Of a DNA stretch of 18,284 nucleotides, positions 1 to 7,528 are shown piece by piece (position 1 is the stretch's first letter; every line of letters begins with the position of its first letter). The notes below the pieces were generated by a model. It was given only the letters and a program-made list of their open reading frames with translations. It was not told where the DNA came from and did not search any database. Where the stretch lies: NCBI GenBank assembly GCA_934754415.1, contig CAKVIS010000036.1:1-18284 (forward strand), read 5' to 3'. The translations under genes and the position numbers were made by a program. This DNA comes from an uncultured Bulleidia sp. Lineage in GTDB: Bacteria; Bacillota_I; Bacilli_A; Erysipelotrichales; Erysipelotrichaceae.

Positions 1-37
1 ATAGCCCTCTCGGGTGAATCGATCTCGCTGCCAGGTT
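1..37 (+). rRNA. rrf: 5S ribosomal RNA, 3' end only (probable)
   Basis: This stretch is clearly richer in G and C than the rest of the AT-rich window. It contains a CCC-TCTC-GGG hairpin (5-14) followed by GTGAATCGATCTCGCTGCCAGG, which resembles the helix IV/loop E and 3' helix I end of bacterial 5S rRNA (compare the usual GTGAGAGTAGG..CGC..GCC ending). An intrinsic terminator follows within 10 bases, as expected at the end of an rrn operon. The 5' two thirds lie outside the window, so pairing of the CTGCCAGGT end with the 5' strand cannot be tested here. It could instead be the end of another structured RNA. Confidence 0.55.
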
Positions 38-42
38 ATATC

Positions 43-73
43 AGTGAATGTCTTACGACATTCACTTTTTTTT
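43..73 (+). terminator. Intrinsic terminator after the upstream RNA
   Basis: A perfect 9-bp stem GTGAATGTC (44-52) / GACATTCAC (57-65), extended by an A-T pair, encloses a TTAC loop and is followed by eight T residues (66-73). It separates the presumed 5S rRNA from the tsaE promoter. Confidence 0.9.
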
Positions 74-99
74 GAATTTATGTATAAAAGTAATATAAT
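72..99 (+). promoter_or_regulatory. SigA-type promoter of the tsaE operon
   Basis: TTGAAT (72-77) and a perfect TATAAT (94-99) are separated by 16 bp. The start of transcription would fall near 106, about 20 bases before tsaE. The -35 box overlaps the end of the preceding terminator T tract. An AAGAGG ribosome binding site lies at 113-118. Confidence 0.75.
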
Positions 100-125
100 A
101 GCATAGCGGCAGAAGAGGTTGATTT

Positions 126-581
126 ATGAAAGAATTAGATTTATATACAAGTACTTTAGATCAGACTCACCTTTTAGGTGAAAAAATTGGTCGATATTCT
201 TTTAAGAATTCTGTTTATTTATTAGATGGTGATCTTGGCGCGGGTAAAACCACATTAACCCAAGGCATTGCCAAAGGATTAAATATAAAAAAGAATATTA
301 CAAGTCCTACTTTTAATATTTTAAAAATTTATAAAGGTAATCTTCCTTTATATCATATTGATGCTTATAGATTAGAAGGAGTGCATCAGGATCTAGGTTT
401 TGATGAACTGCTGGATGATGATGGAGTCACTGTTATTGAATGGAGCTGTTTTGTTAAGGAATTAATTCCTGAGGAATATATGATGATTTCTATTACTCTT
501 GAAGAAAATGGAGATCGCAAATTTCATTTTACAGCACATGGTAATAAATACGAAAATATCTTGGAGGACTTAGCATGTTAA
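126..581 (+). CDS. tsaE: tRNA threonylcarbamoyladenosine biosynthesis ATPase TsaE
   Basis: TsaE (YdiB/YjeE) is the ATPase that supports turnover of the TsaB-TsaD complex when it puts threonylcarbamoyl on A37 of ANN-decoding tRNAs. The 151-residue protein has the family length. It carries a P-loop GDLGAGKT (35-42), the SPTF switch-like motif (60-63), HIDAYRL (77-83) and the VIEWS strand (103-107), all diagnostic of TsaE. The ATG at 126 follows AAGAGG by 7 bases. It is the first gene after the promoter, and its last codons overlap the start of tsaB by 7 bases, so the two are probably translationally coupled. Confidence 0.95.
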   Translation: MKELDLYTSTLDQTHLLGEKIGRYSFKNSVYLLDGDLGAGKTTLTQGIAKGLNIKKNITSPTFNILKIYKGNLPLYHIDAYRLEGVHQDLGFDELLDDDGVTVIEWSCFVKELIPEEYMMISITLEENGDRKFHFTAHGNKYENILEDLAC

Positions 582-1162
582 CATTAGGTATGGATACCAG
601 TTCCAAATATCTGGTTTTAGTTTTAATGGATGAAAATGGTGTAATTGACAGTGTTGTTAAAGATTGTTTTAAACATCAATCTGAAGAGATATTTCCTTGC
701 TTAATTTCTATGATGGAAAGAAATGATTTTTCTTCTGAAGATATAACTTCTATTGTTGTTACTGAGGGACCTGGAAGCTACACAGGAGTTAGAATCGCTA
801 TGACAATAGCTAAAGTATTTGCTTCTTTGAAGAATATTCCACTTTATACAATTGGCACTTTACAATTATTTGCCGGCACTAAGAATTGTCGTGTTGTTAT
901 GGATGCAAGAGGTCACCGTATGTACACTGCTCTGCTTGATCACGGAGAATATATTGAGGCTCCTCATGTGTTGCCTGTAGATGAATATACAAACGAAAAT
1001 ATAGAAATTGTTGGTGATGGTTCACTTGTAGGACAGGCTGATACCATTCCTGATTTTGCTTCTAATTTTTTTGATTTAAAAAATAAATGGTTAAAAGCAG
1101 AAAACATTGATCTTGTAACACCAGAATATTTAAAATCTTCTGAGGCATACCTAACAAAATGA
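575..1162 (+). CDS. tsaB: tRNA threonylcarbamoyladenosine biosynthesis protein TsaB
   Basis: TsaB (YeaZ/YdiC) is the ASKHA-fold partner that dimerises with TsaD in t6A synthesis. The N-terminal LGMDTSS strand and the GPGSYTGVRI motif (65-74) are hallmarks, as is the MDARGHRMYTA segment (109-119; usually MDARRNEVYTA). At 195 residues it is shorter than the usual 220-240, the difference lying in the degenerate C-terminal half, which is common in this family. The ATG at 575 has a good GGAGG at 563-567 and overlaps the tsaE stop; its own stop shares ATGA with rimI. The gene order tsaE-tsaB-rimI-tsaD supports the call. Confidence 0.93.
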   Translation: MLTLGMDTSSKYLVLVLMDENGVIDSVVKDCFKHQSEEIFPCLISMMERNDFSSEDITSIVVTEGPGSYTGVRIAMTIAKVFASLKNIPLYTIGTLQLFAGTKNCRVVMDARGHRMYTALLDHGEYIEAPHVLPVDEYTNENIEIVGDGSLVGQADTIPDFASNFFDLKNKWLKAENIDLVTPEYLKSSEAYLTK

Positions 1163-1605
1163 TTCGCGGTATGGAACAAAGGGATATTTCCCATGTATTA
1201 GATATTGAAAATACCTGTTTTCCTGATTCTCCATGGAACGAAGAACAGTTTTTATATGAATTAAAGGAAAATCCTTTTTCTAATCTTTATGTGTATGTTC
1301 TAGATGATATGATTGTTGGATATATTGATTGGTGGATTACATATGAGATTTCTCAGGTTGCTAATGTTGCTGTATCTGAAGGATATCGAAATATGGGTGT
1401 TGCTCAGAAATTACTAGATTCGTGTATTAAAGATTCTATTGAAAAAGGGTGTGAAAATATTTCTCTGGAAGTACGTCAGAGTAATGAGAAAGCAATTCGC
1501 TTATATGAAAAAAATGGATTTATTAAAGCTGGCGTAAGAAAAAAATACTATCCGAATGGTGAGGATGGTGATTTGATGATTAAACCAATAGGAGGTTTAC
1601 TATGA
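1159..1605 (+). CDS. rimI: Ribosomal-protein-alanine N-acetyltransferase RimI (GNAT family)
   Basis: A GNAT N-acetyltransferase of the RimI type, which acetylates protein N-termini (ribosomal protein S18 in E. coli); the substrate in this organism is not known. In 148 residues it has the acetyl-CoA motif A (NVAVSEGYRNMGVAQKLL, 69-86, with R/N-x-G-x-A), the LEVRQSNEKAIRLYEKNGF segment (103-121) and the RimI-typical C-terminal KKYYPNGEDGDLM (128-140). The start shares ATGA with the tsaB stop, and the gene ends in ATGA shared with tsaD. This rimI position between tsaB and tsaD is conserved in many Firmicutes. Confidence 0.93.
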   Translation: MIRGMEQRDISHVLDIENTCFPDSPWNEEQFLYELKENPFSNLYVYVLDDMIVGYIDWWITYEISQVANVAVSEGYRNMGVAQKLLDSCIKDSIEKGCENISLEVRQSNEKAIRLYEKNGFIKAGVRKKYYPNGEDGDLMIKPIGGLL

Positions 1606-2621
1606 CAAAATTATTAGCTATTGAATCAAGCTGTGACGAAACAGCTTGTGCCATCGTTGAAAATGGCAATACAATTCTTTCCAGTGTTGTTTCAAGTCAA
1701 ATTAATGTACATACATTATATGGTGGTGTAGTTCCAGAAGTTGCCAGCAGAATTCATGTGGAAAATATTTCTGCTGTCATTAAGCAGGCATTACAAGATG
1801 CTCAGCTATCTATGGATGATATTGATGGAATTACCTATACACTAGGTCCTGGATTAATCGGATCTTTACATGTAGGTGTTACTGCAGCTAAGACCCTTGC
1901 ATATGCATTTCATAAACCATTAATCCCTGTGAACCATATGACAGGGCATATTTATGCTAACAGATTTGCACTTGATCATGATTTACAGTTTCCTTTACTT
2001 GCATTAGTCATATCCGGAGGTCACAGTCAGCTTGTATGGATGAGTGATGAATATTCTTTCAAGGTTATTGGTGAGACAATGGATGATGCTATTGGAGAAG
2101 CCTATGATAAGGTATCCAGAGTTCTTGGAACTGGATATCCAGGTGGTCCTATTATTGATAAGATGGCTAAAGAAGGTAAACCTCACTATGTTTTACCAAC
2201 TCCAAAAGTACAGGGAGAATATGATTTCAGTTTTTCCGGACTGAAGACAGCTGTATTACAATTAATTCAGCGAGAAGAAAAGAAGGGCGAGCCTGTGATA
2301 AAAGAAGATGTAGCCTATGCTTTTCAGGAAACAGCTTTACAATTGATGGTAGGAAAGACCTTGCATGCAGTAGAAAAACTTCAACCTAAGATGGTGATAA
2401 CAGCAGGTGGTGTTGCAGCAAACTCCCGACTAAGAGTTATGTTAGCTGAAGGAATGAAAAAGTATCCAGATATTGAATTGTCACAACCACCTATCAAATA
2501 TTGCACAGACAATGCGGCTATGATTGGTGCAACAGGATATATTGCCTATAAACATGGATTATTTGGAGATTTTACTTCAACTGCAGACTCTTCACTGGAT
2601 ATGCCTGGTGAAAATGAATGA
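1602..2621 (+). CDS. tsaD: tRNA N6-adenosine threonylcarbamoyltransferase TsaD
   Basis: TsaD (Gcp/Kae1/YgjD) transfers the threonylcarbamoyl group from TC-AMP to A37 of tRNA. The protein is 339 residues, full family length. It shows the N-terminal ESSCDETA motif (8-15), the metal-binding histidines in NHMTGHIYA (H112 and H116), GGHSQL, the TAGGVAANSRLR motif and the third metal ligand D303 in CTDNAAMIG. Translation starts at an ATG overlapping the rimI stop, with GGAGGT nine bases upstream inside rimI. The TGA stop overlaps the ATG of a short broken ORF. Confidence 0.97.
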   Translation: MTKLLAIESSCDETACAIVENGNTILSSVVSSQINVHTLYGGVVPEVASRIHVENISAVIKQALQDAQLSMDDIDGITYTLGPGLIGSLHVGVTAAKTLAYAFHKPLIPVNHMTGHIYANRFALDHDLQFPLLALVISGGHSQLVWMSDEYSFKVIGETMDDAIGEAYDKVSRVLGTGYPGGPIIDKMAKEGKPHYVLPTPKVQGEYDFSFSGLKTAVLQLIQREEKKGEPVIKEDVAYAFQETALQLMVGKTLHAVEKLQPKMVITAGGVAANSRLRVMLAEGMKKYPDIELSQPPIKYCTDNAAMIGATGYIAYKHGLFGDFTSTADSSLDMPGENE

Positions 2622-2690
2622 GTGAAAAACAACAAAAAATTCACAAATGCTGTTTCTGGTGGTAATATGGAAATGGTGATGAATAAATGA
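2618..2690 (+). pseudogene. Tiny coupled ORF, apparently broken by a frameshift
   Basis: An ATG overlapping the tsaD stop (ATGA, 2618-2621), with GGTGA at 2607-2611, opens a 15-codon ORF reading MSEKQQKIHKCCFWW and ending at TAA 2663-2665. In the +1 frame directly after CCF the codons read GGNMEMVMNK and stop at TGA 2688-2690, which overlaps the rex ATG. Adding one T after TTCTG near 2658 would join the frames into about 24 residues with a C-x2-C-G-G zinc-ribbon-like centre. The seamless junctions at both ends suggest it was once a translated gene, but it is very short and I recognise no family. It could also simply be a spacer. Confidence 0.35.
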
Positions 2691-3304
2691 CAGTAAATAA
2701 AGTTCCTAAAGCAACGCTACAAAGATATCCGGTGTATTTAAAAGCACTCAGAAAACTTAAATTAAACGGAGTAGATCGAATTATGTCTAAAGAGCTGGCA
2801 GAATATGTCGGTATTGAGTCGACTACTATTCGAAGAGATTTTTCATTCCTGGGTAAGCTTGGCAAACAAGGATATGGCTATGACGTAGAAAGATTAATCT
2901 GTATCTTTTCTGAAGAGCTTGGTGTTAATTTCGATGAGAAAATCATACTGGTCGGCGCAGGTAACTTAGGAAAAGCATTATTAAATTACAATAACTGGAA
3001 TCATGTGGTTGGTGAAATTGTTTGTGCGTTTGATATTGCACCCGAAAAGGCAAAAGCATCAGTACCTGTGTATAATATATGCGATATAGATACAATGATG
3101 CCTAAAGGTTGTCGTATTGCTATCCTATGTATTTCACAGGATGTCCAGGAAACGGTAGATCTTTTGGTGAAACATGGAATAAAGGGTATTGTTAGTTTTT
3201 GCATGGATCATTTCAGTGTTCCTGCAGGAATATTTGTAAAACAGGTAGATGTTGTTTCTTCCATACAGGAATTAGTGTTTGAAACAAATCTTATAGAACA
3301 ATAA
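2687..3304 (+). CDS. rex: Redox-sensing transcriptional repressor Rex
   Basis: Rex is a homodimeric repressor that binds DNA when NAD+ is high and lets go when NADH rises, controlling fermentation and respiration genes. The 205 residues hold an N-terminal winged helix (about 5-70), with the family segment KVPKATLQRYPVYLKAL, the recognition region STTIRRDFSFLGKLGKQGYGY and then a Rossmann domain with GAGNLG (90-95). The C-terminal helix used in domain-swapped dimers is present. Start ATG 2687 has a moderate GGTGAT (2675-2680) six bases upstream. It follows tsaD by only 65 bases with no terminator, so it is probably read from the tsaE promoter. A palindrome resembling its operator lies at 11113-11129. 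Confidence 0.96.
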   Translation: MTVNKVPKATLQRYPVYLKALRKLKLNGVDRIMSKELAEYVGIESTTIRRDFSFLGKLGKQGYGYDVERLICIFSEELGVNFDEKIILVGAGNLGKALLNYNNWNHVVGEIVCAFDIAPEKAKASVPVYNICDIDTMMPKGCRIAILCISQDVQETVDLLVKHGIKGIVSFCMDHFSVPAGIFVKQVDVVSSIQELVFETNLIEQ

Positions 3305-3324
3305 ATTAGAAGGAGAGTATTTTT

Positions 3325-4722
3325 ATGCCAACAGAAATGAGTGTGCGTGAATTATATGCACTGACAAAAGAAGGAACACAATTAGAAAAAGATCAATTAG
3401 AATATGTTCAGCTTCAAGGATGGATTCGTACGAATCGTGCTGGTAAAAATGTATCTTTTATTGCTTTAAATGATGGAACATATTTATTAAATGCGCAGAT
3501 TGTTTATGATGCTGAAATGTTATCAAACTATAGTGAAATTTCAAAATTACTGACAGGTGCTGCAATCAGTGTTATAGGTAAATTTGTTGTAACGCCTGAG
3601 GCACGTCAGCCGTTTGAAATTCAGGCTACGGAGATTACTGTTGAAGGAAATTGTGATGCATCTTATCCATTACAGAAAAAGAGACATAGTTTCGAATACT
3701 TAAGAGAAATTGGTCATTTGCGCCCAAGAACAAATACTTTTGAAGCAGTATTCAGAGTCAGAAGTGCTTTGGCTATGGCAATTCATCAGTTTTTCCAGGA
3801 TCAGGGTTTTGTGTATGTAAATACACCGTTAATTACTGGAAGTGATGCTGAAGGGGCAGGTGAAGAATTTACTGTCACTACAAGAACAGATGATAAATAT
3901 GAAGAAGACTTTTTTGGTAAGCATGCAAGTCTGACAGTTTCAGGACAGTTACAGGCTGAAGCTTATGCATTAGCTTTCAGAGATGTTTATACATTTGGTC
4001 CAACTTTCAGAGCAGAAAACTCAAATACAACAAATCATCTTGCAGAATTCTGGATGATTGAACCTGAAATGGCTTTTGCGGATCTGGATTATAACATGGC
4101 AGTTATTGAAGATCTGGTAAAATACTGTATTAATTATGTATTTGATACATGTGAAGAAGAAATGAAATTCTTTAATGAACGCATTGATACCTCTCTGTTT
4201 GACAGATTAAACAATGTTCGTAACAGTGAATTCAGAAGAATGCCATATACCGAAGCAATTGAGATACTGAAACAGGCAGTTGCTGATGGTGTTAAGTTTG
4301 AAAATGCAAACATTGAATGGGGTATGGATCTGATGACTGAGCATGAACGTTACCTCACAGAAAAAGTAGTGAAAGGCCCATTATTCTTAACAGATTATCC
4401 AAAGGATATAAAAGCATTCTATATGCGTCTGAATGATGATGGAAAGACTGTGGCTGCAGTTGACTGTCTTGTCCCTGGAGTAGGAGAACTGGTTGGTGGT
4501 TCTCAAAGAGAAGAACGTCTGGAATATCTGGAAAAGAGAATGGATGAATTAGGTTTAAATAAAGATAGCTATAAATGGTATCTTGATTTAAGAAGATATG
4601 GCGGATGTCAGCATGCCGGTTTTGGAGTAGGTTTTGAAAGACTGGTTATGTATATTACAGGAATGGAAAATATTCGTGATGTTATTCCATTCGCAAGAAC
4701 ACCTCGCAATTTAAATTATTAA
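3325..4722 (+). CDS. asnS: Asparaginyl-tRNA synthetase
   Basis: Class IIb aminoacyl-tRNA synthetase that charges tRNA-Asn. The 465 residues begin with an OB-fold anticodon-binding domain (about 25-115), followed by the class II core with motif 2 FRAEN (228-232) and motif 3 GFGVGFERL (432-440). The insert EEFTVTT and the sequence EAEAYAL-type core segment SGQLQAEAYALAF point to AsnS rather than AspS or LysS. The ATG is preceded by AGAAGGAGAG. It follows rex by 20 bases with no room for a T-box leader or promoter, so asnS is probably the last gene of the tsaE operon; a strong terminator follows 9 bases after the stop. Confidence 0.96.
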   Translation: MPTEMSVRELYALTKEGTQLEKDQLEYVQLQGWIRTNRAGKNVSFIALNDGTYLLNAQIVYDAEMLSNYSEISKLLTGAAISVIGKFVVTPEARQPFEIQATEITVEGNCDASYPLQKKRHSFEYLREIGHLRPRTNTFEAVFRVRSALAMAIHQFFQDQGFVYVNTPLITGSDAEGAGEEFTVTTRTDDKYEEDFFGKHASLTVSGQLQAEAYALAFRDVYTFGPTFRAENSNTTNHLAEFWMIEPEMAFADLDYNMAVIEDLVKYCINYVFDTCEEEMKFFNERIDTSLFDRLNNVRNSEFRRMPYTEAIEILKQAVADGVKFENANIEWGMDLMTEHERYLTEKVVKGPLFLTDYPKDIKAFYMRLNDDGKTVAAVDCLVPGVGELVGGSQREERLEYLEKRMDELGLNKDSYKWYLDLRRYGGCQHAGFGVGFERLVMYITGMENIRDVIPFARTPRNLNY

Positions 4723-4731
4723 CGTATTTTG

Positions 4732-4764
4732 CAAAATGGAAGAGGGGTTCTTCCATTTTGTTTT
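4732..4764 (+). terminator. Intrinsic terminator between asnS and the ABC-F gene
   Basis: A perfect 12-bp stem, CAAAATGGAAGA (4732-4743) / TCTTCCATTTTG (4749-4760), has a GGGGT loop and is followed by TTTTCT. It ends only 6 bases before the AGGAGG of the next gene, leaving no room for a promoter between terminator and gene. It may act as a partial terminator or attenuator for the ABC-F gene. Confidence 0.88.
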
Positions 4765-4779
4765 CTAAAAAGGAGGTAT

Positions 4780-6648
4780 ATGTTATATCAGGTAAGTAAT
4801 GGTTCAAAATACTTTGGCGCTGAAGAAGTATTTGAAAATGTACAATTTGAAATTAAAGGTACCGAAAAGATAGCTATTGTCGGAAGAAACGGTTGTGGTA
4901 AAACAACTTTTCTGAAATGCATGTGTGGAGAAGAAACTTTTGATAAAGGTGTAATCTCAAAACCAAATGTATTATCTATCGGCTATCTATCTCAAAAGGT
5001 GCTGACAGATGAAGATATTACAGTTGAAGAAGAATTAAAGAAAATTTATGCTCCGATATTTGCACTTAAGGAACAGATGAATGACCTTGAAAATCAGATG
5101 GCAATAGATCCAACTGAAAAAGTTCTGGAAAAGTATGCTGCTGTTCAAGAACAATTTGAGTTGAATAATGGCTATAACTGGGAAGCGGAGATGCGTACAG
5201 TGTTTTCGAAGTTTGGGTTTGACCTGCAGGAATTGCATAAACATGTAAATGAATTTTCCGGAGGGCAAAAGACACGTATCGCGTTTGTAAAATTACTGCT
5301 ATCCAAACCGGACATCTTATTGCTTGACGAACCTACAAACCATCTGGATGTTGAAGCAATTGAATGGCTGGAAGGGTATGTAAGAAATTATCCTAAAGCT
5401 GTAGTTATTGTTTCTCATGACCGTATGTTTTTGGACAGGGTCGTAAGTGTAGTCTATGATATGGAATTAGGCAATATGAAACGATATGCCGGAAACTACA
5501 GCAGTTATGTGGAACAGAAAAAAAATGATGTGGAACGTCAGATGGCGGAGTACGCAAGACAGCAGAAAGACATAGAAAGACTTGAACAGTTGATAGAAAA
5601 GTTCAGATATAAGAAGAACAAGGCTGCTTTTGCACAGTCTAAAATCAAATATCTGGATCGTATGGAAAAAATAGAGGAAGTTAAAACTGATTCTAAAAAA
5701 TTTAAAGCAAGGTTTTCTCCAGCAGTTAAAGGTGGAGAAAAAGTCCTTGAAACAGAAAATCTGGTAATAGGTTATGATAGACCACTGGCTACGATTTCCA
5801 TGAAATTAATGCGGCATGACAGAGTTGCAATTATCGGACCTAACGGTACTGGAAAGTCTACGCTTGTAAAAATACTGATGGGACTGGTTCCAAAACTTGG
5901 TGGTTCTTATTTGCTGGGACATCAGATAGATCCTGGATACTTTGATCAGCAACTGGCGCAGTTTTCCAGTGGAAAGACTGTTTTGGAAGAAGTGTGGGAT
6001 GAGTATCCAGATATGGACAGAACAACTGTCAGAACTGCATTGGGAAGATTCTTATTTAGTGCAGATGATGTTTTTAAGCTGGTAGATGTACTATCTGGTG
6101 GAGAAAAGGTCAGGCTATCTTTAGCTAAACTTATGTTACAGCATAATAACTTTCTGATTCTTGACGAACCTACAAATCATCTGGATATTCCTGGTAAAGA
6201 ATCTCTTGAAGATGCATTAAAAGAATTTGAAGGCACGATTTTGTTTGTCAGTCATGACAGATATTTTATCTCGAGACTTGCTACAAAATTGCTGGTAATG
6301 GAAAGCGATGGCTCATATCACTTTTTCGAAGGAACGTATCAGGAGTATACAGAAGCACAGGAAACCAATTTGCAGAAAAAAGAAGAAGTGATTAAAACTG
6401 CAGAACCTGTAAAAAAGGCGACAACACATAAAGCAAAAAATCCTGAAGCCATTCGAAGAGAGCTTGCAAAACTTGAACGGATGATTACTGAAAAAGAACA
6501 GGAACTTGAAGAAAAACGTGAATGGCGTTTTGAACCTGAATATTATCAGGATGCTCAGAAAATGAACGAACTTGATCAGTGGATAGACGATATTCACAAT
6601 GAATTAGCACATTTATATGCAAAATGGGAAGAATTGAGCGAAGAATAA
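4780..6648 (+). CDS. ABC-F family ATPase (YdiF-like ribosome-associated factor)
   Basis: A 622-residue soluble protein with two ABC domains and no membrane segments. Domain 1 has Walker A GRNGCGKT (35-42), FSGGQ (159-163) and LLDEPTNHLD (Asp183, Glu184). Domain 2 has Walker A GPNGTGKST (353-361), LSGGE (438-442) and LILDEPTNHLD (Asp462, Glu463). A charged linker between them and a C-terminal coiled coil (about the last 70 residues, rich in E and K) fit ABC-F proteins, which bind the ribosomal E site to resolve stalls or give antibiotic protection. Location next to tsaD/rex genes suggests YdiF. The ATG at 4780 is chosen over an in-frame TTG at 4729, because that lies before the terminator hairpin. 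AGGAGG lies only 3 bases upstream, an unusually short spacing. Confidence 0.92.
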   Translation: MLYQVSNGSKYFGAEEVFENVQFEIKGTEKIAIVGRNGCGKTTFLKCMCGEETFDKGVISKPNVLSIGYLSQKVLTDEDITVEEELKKIYAPIFALKEQMNDLENQMAIDPTEKVLEKYAAVQEQFELNNGYNWEAEMRTVFSKFGFDLQELHKHVNEFSGGQKTRIAFVKLLLSKPDILLLDEPTNHLDVEAIEWLEGYVRNYPKAVVIVSHDRMFLDRVVSVVYDMELGNMKRYAGNYSSYVEQKKNDVERQMAEYARQQKDIERLEQLIEKFRYKKNKAAFAQSKIKYLDRMEKIEEVKTDSKKFKARFSPAVKGGEKVLETENLVIGYDRPLATISMKLMRHDRVAIIGPNGTGKSTLVKILMGLVPKLGGSYLLGHQIDPGYFDQQLAQFSSGKTVLEEVWDEYPDMDRTTVRTALGRFLFSADDVFKLVDVLSGGEKVRLSLAKLMLQHNNFLILDEPTNHLDIPGKESLEDALKEFEGTILFVSHDRYFISRLATKLLVMESDGSYHFFEGTYQEYTEAQETNLQKKEEVIKTAEPVKKATTHKAKNPEAIRRELAKLERMITEKEQELEEKREWRFEPEYYQDAQKMNELDQWIDDIHNELAHLYAKWEELSEE

Positions 6649-6660
6649 AGGAGATAGAGA

Positions 6661-7341
6661 ATGAAAAGATTTGGTATGATTGCAGCCGTGGAAATTGGTG
6701 CTGTGAAAAAGCTTTACGGTGAACCTGTCAAGAAAGAAATCGCCGGTGGTTTTGATGTATATACATATGTTATTGGCGATAAAGAACTGTTTGTATTACA
6801 CAGTGGTGTAGGCGAAATTGCTGCAGCCAGCGCTACACAGGTATTGATTTCTGCATATAAGGTGGAATGTATTCTGAATTTTGGTATTGTTGGCGGACTG
6901 ACAGAAGAAATGAGCTCAGTACCATTATGTGTAGTTGAAAAAGTAGTTCATTATCCGTTTGATACTTCTGCAATTGATCATTGTGAAGTTGGACATTATA
7001 TTGATGAATATCCAACTGTATATATGCCTGCTACACCATCTCTTGTTGAAAAAGTGGTGCAGGAGGAACCGTCTATTAAGAAAGTGATATGTGCTTCAGG
7101 GGATAAATTTGTAGATACTGCAGAAGAAAAAACAGCTATTCACAAACAATTCAATGCAGATATCTGTGAAATGGAAGCTGCTGGTATTGTGAAGACTGCA
7201 AATAAAAACGGTATACCATGTTTATGCATCAAAATGGTTGCAGATACTGTCAATGGTGGTGCAAAAGAATACGAAGAAGTCTTTGATTCTACAAGTGAAA
7301 CATGTCTGAAAGTAATGGATAAAATCATGCATACTTTATAG
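6661..7341 (+). CDS. mtnN: 5'-methylthioadenosine/S-adenosylhomocysteine nucleosidase
   Basis: A 226-residue member of the PNP/MTAN phosphorylase superfamily, which splits adenine from MTA or SAH in the methyl cycle. Expected catalytic residues are present by alignment from memory with E. coli MTAN: Glu11 (AAVEIG), Glu172 in the CEMEAAG motif (169-175) and Asp195 in MVADTVNGG. The HSGVGEIAAA and FGIVGGL segments are also typical, and GDKFVD replaces the usual GDAFI. The AMEEE motif near the N-terminus is changed to AVEIG. ATG 6661 follows AAGGAGA, 12 bases after the ABC-F stop, so the two genes probably share a transcript. The call is firm at family level; a broader nucleoside specificity cannot be excluded. 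Confidence 0.85.
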   Translation: MKRFGMIAAVEIGAVKKLYGEPVKKEIAGGFDVYTYVIGDKELFVLHSGVGEIAAASATQVLISAYKVECILNFGIVGGLTEEMSSVPLCVVEKVVHYPFDTSAIDHCEVGHYIDEYPTVYMPATPSLVEKVVQEEPSIKKVICASGDKFVDTAEEKTAIHKQFNADICEMEAAGIVKTANKNGIPCLCIKMVADTVNGGAKEYEEVFDSTSETCLKVMDKIMHTL

Positions 7342-7370
7342 AGCCGGAAGATTCCAGGCTCTTTTTCTTT
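7340..7370 (+). terminator. Intrinsic terminator after mtnN
   Basis: AGAGCC (7340-7345) pairs with GGCTCT (7557 is not involved; the right arm is 7357-7362), with extra GGA/TCC pairing inside, followed by TTTTTCTTT to 7370. The stem begins within the mtnN stop codon. It faces the minus-strand tRNA terminator at 7391-7424, so the two converging units are both closed. Confidence 0.8.
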
Positions 7371-7390
7371 ACATAGAGTTTTATGATGAC

Positions 7391-7424
7391 GTAAAATAAA
7401 ACCACTATTACGGAAAATAGTGGT
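7391..7424 (-). terminator. Intrinsic terminator of tRNA-Ser (minus strand)
   Basis: On the minus strand ACCACTATT, loop TTCCGT and AATAGTGGT form a perfect 9-bp stem (7401-7409 with 7416-7424), followed by TTTATTTTA (7400 down to 7392). It lies 6 bases downstream of the tRNA discriminator base. Confidence 0.88.
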
Positions 7425-7429
7425 ATACG

Positions 7430-7515
7430 CGGAGAATGAGGGATTTGAACCCCCGCACGCTTGCACGTCTAGCGGTTTTCGAAACCGCCCCCTTCAGCCT
7501 CTTGGGTAATTCTCC
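7430..7515 (-). tRNA. tRNA-Ser (anticodon CGA)
   Basis: Read on the minus strand, this folds as a class II tRNA. The acceptor stem is GGAGAAT / ATTCTCC, with a G discriminator as expected for serine. The anticodon arm is GCGGT-TTCGAAA-ACCGC, giving anticodon CGA (complement of 7479-7481), which reads UCG. A long variable arm and a T arm with GGGTTCAAATCCC are present. No CCA is encoded (GCG follows the acceptor stem), so a CCA-adding enzyme is needed. The gene opposes all neighbours. Confidence 0.95.
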
Positions 7516-7528
7516 AAATGCAAGAGTT

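Noticed and set aside
2622..2646. Rex autoregulatory site upstream of rex (GTGAA ... TTCAC with a TTCACAA half-site)
   Set aside because: The arms are only 5 bp with a 13-base spacer, far from the 18-bp Rex operator layout; probably chance in an A-rich run.
4729..4779. N-terminal extension of the ABC-F protein from an in-frame TTG
   Set aside because: It would be translated from the terminator hairpin and lacks a ribosome binding site; ATG 4780 gives the normal family N-terminus.
6313..6597. 94-codon minus-strand ORF rich in Phe
   Set aside because: It is the antisense of the Glu/Lys-rich C-terminal coiled coil of the ABC-F protein, with no ribosome binding site and unnatural composition.
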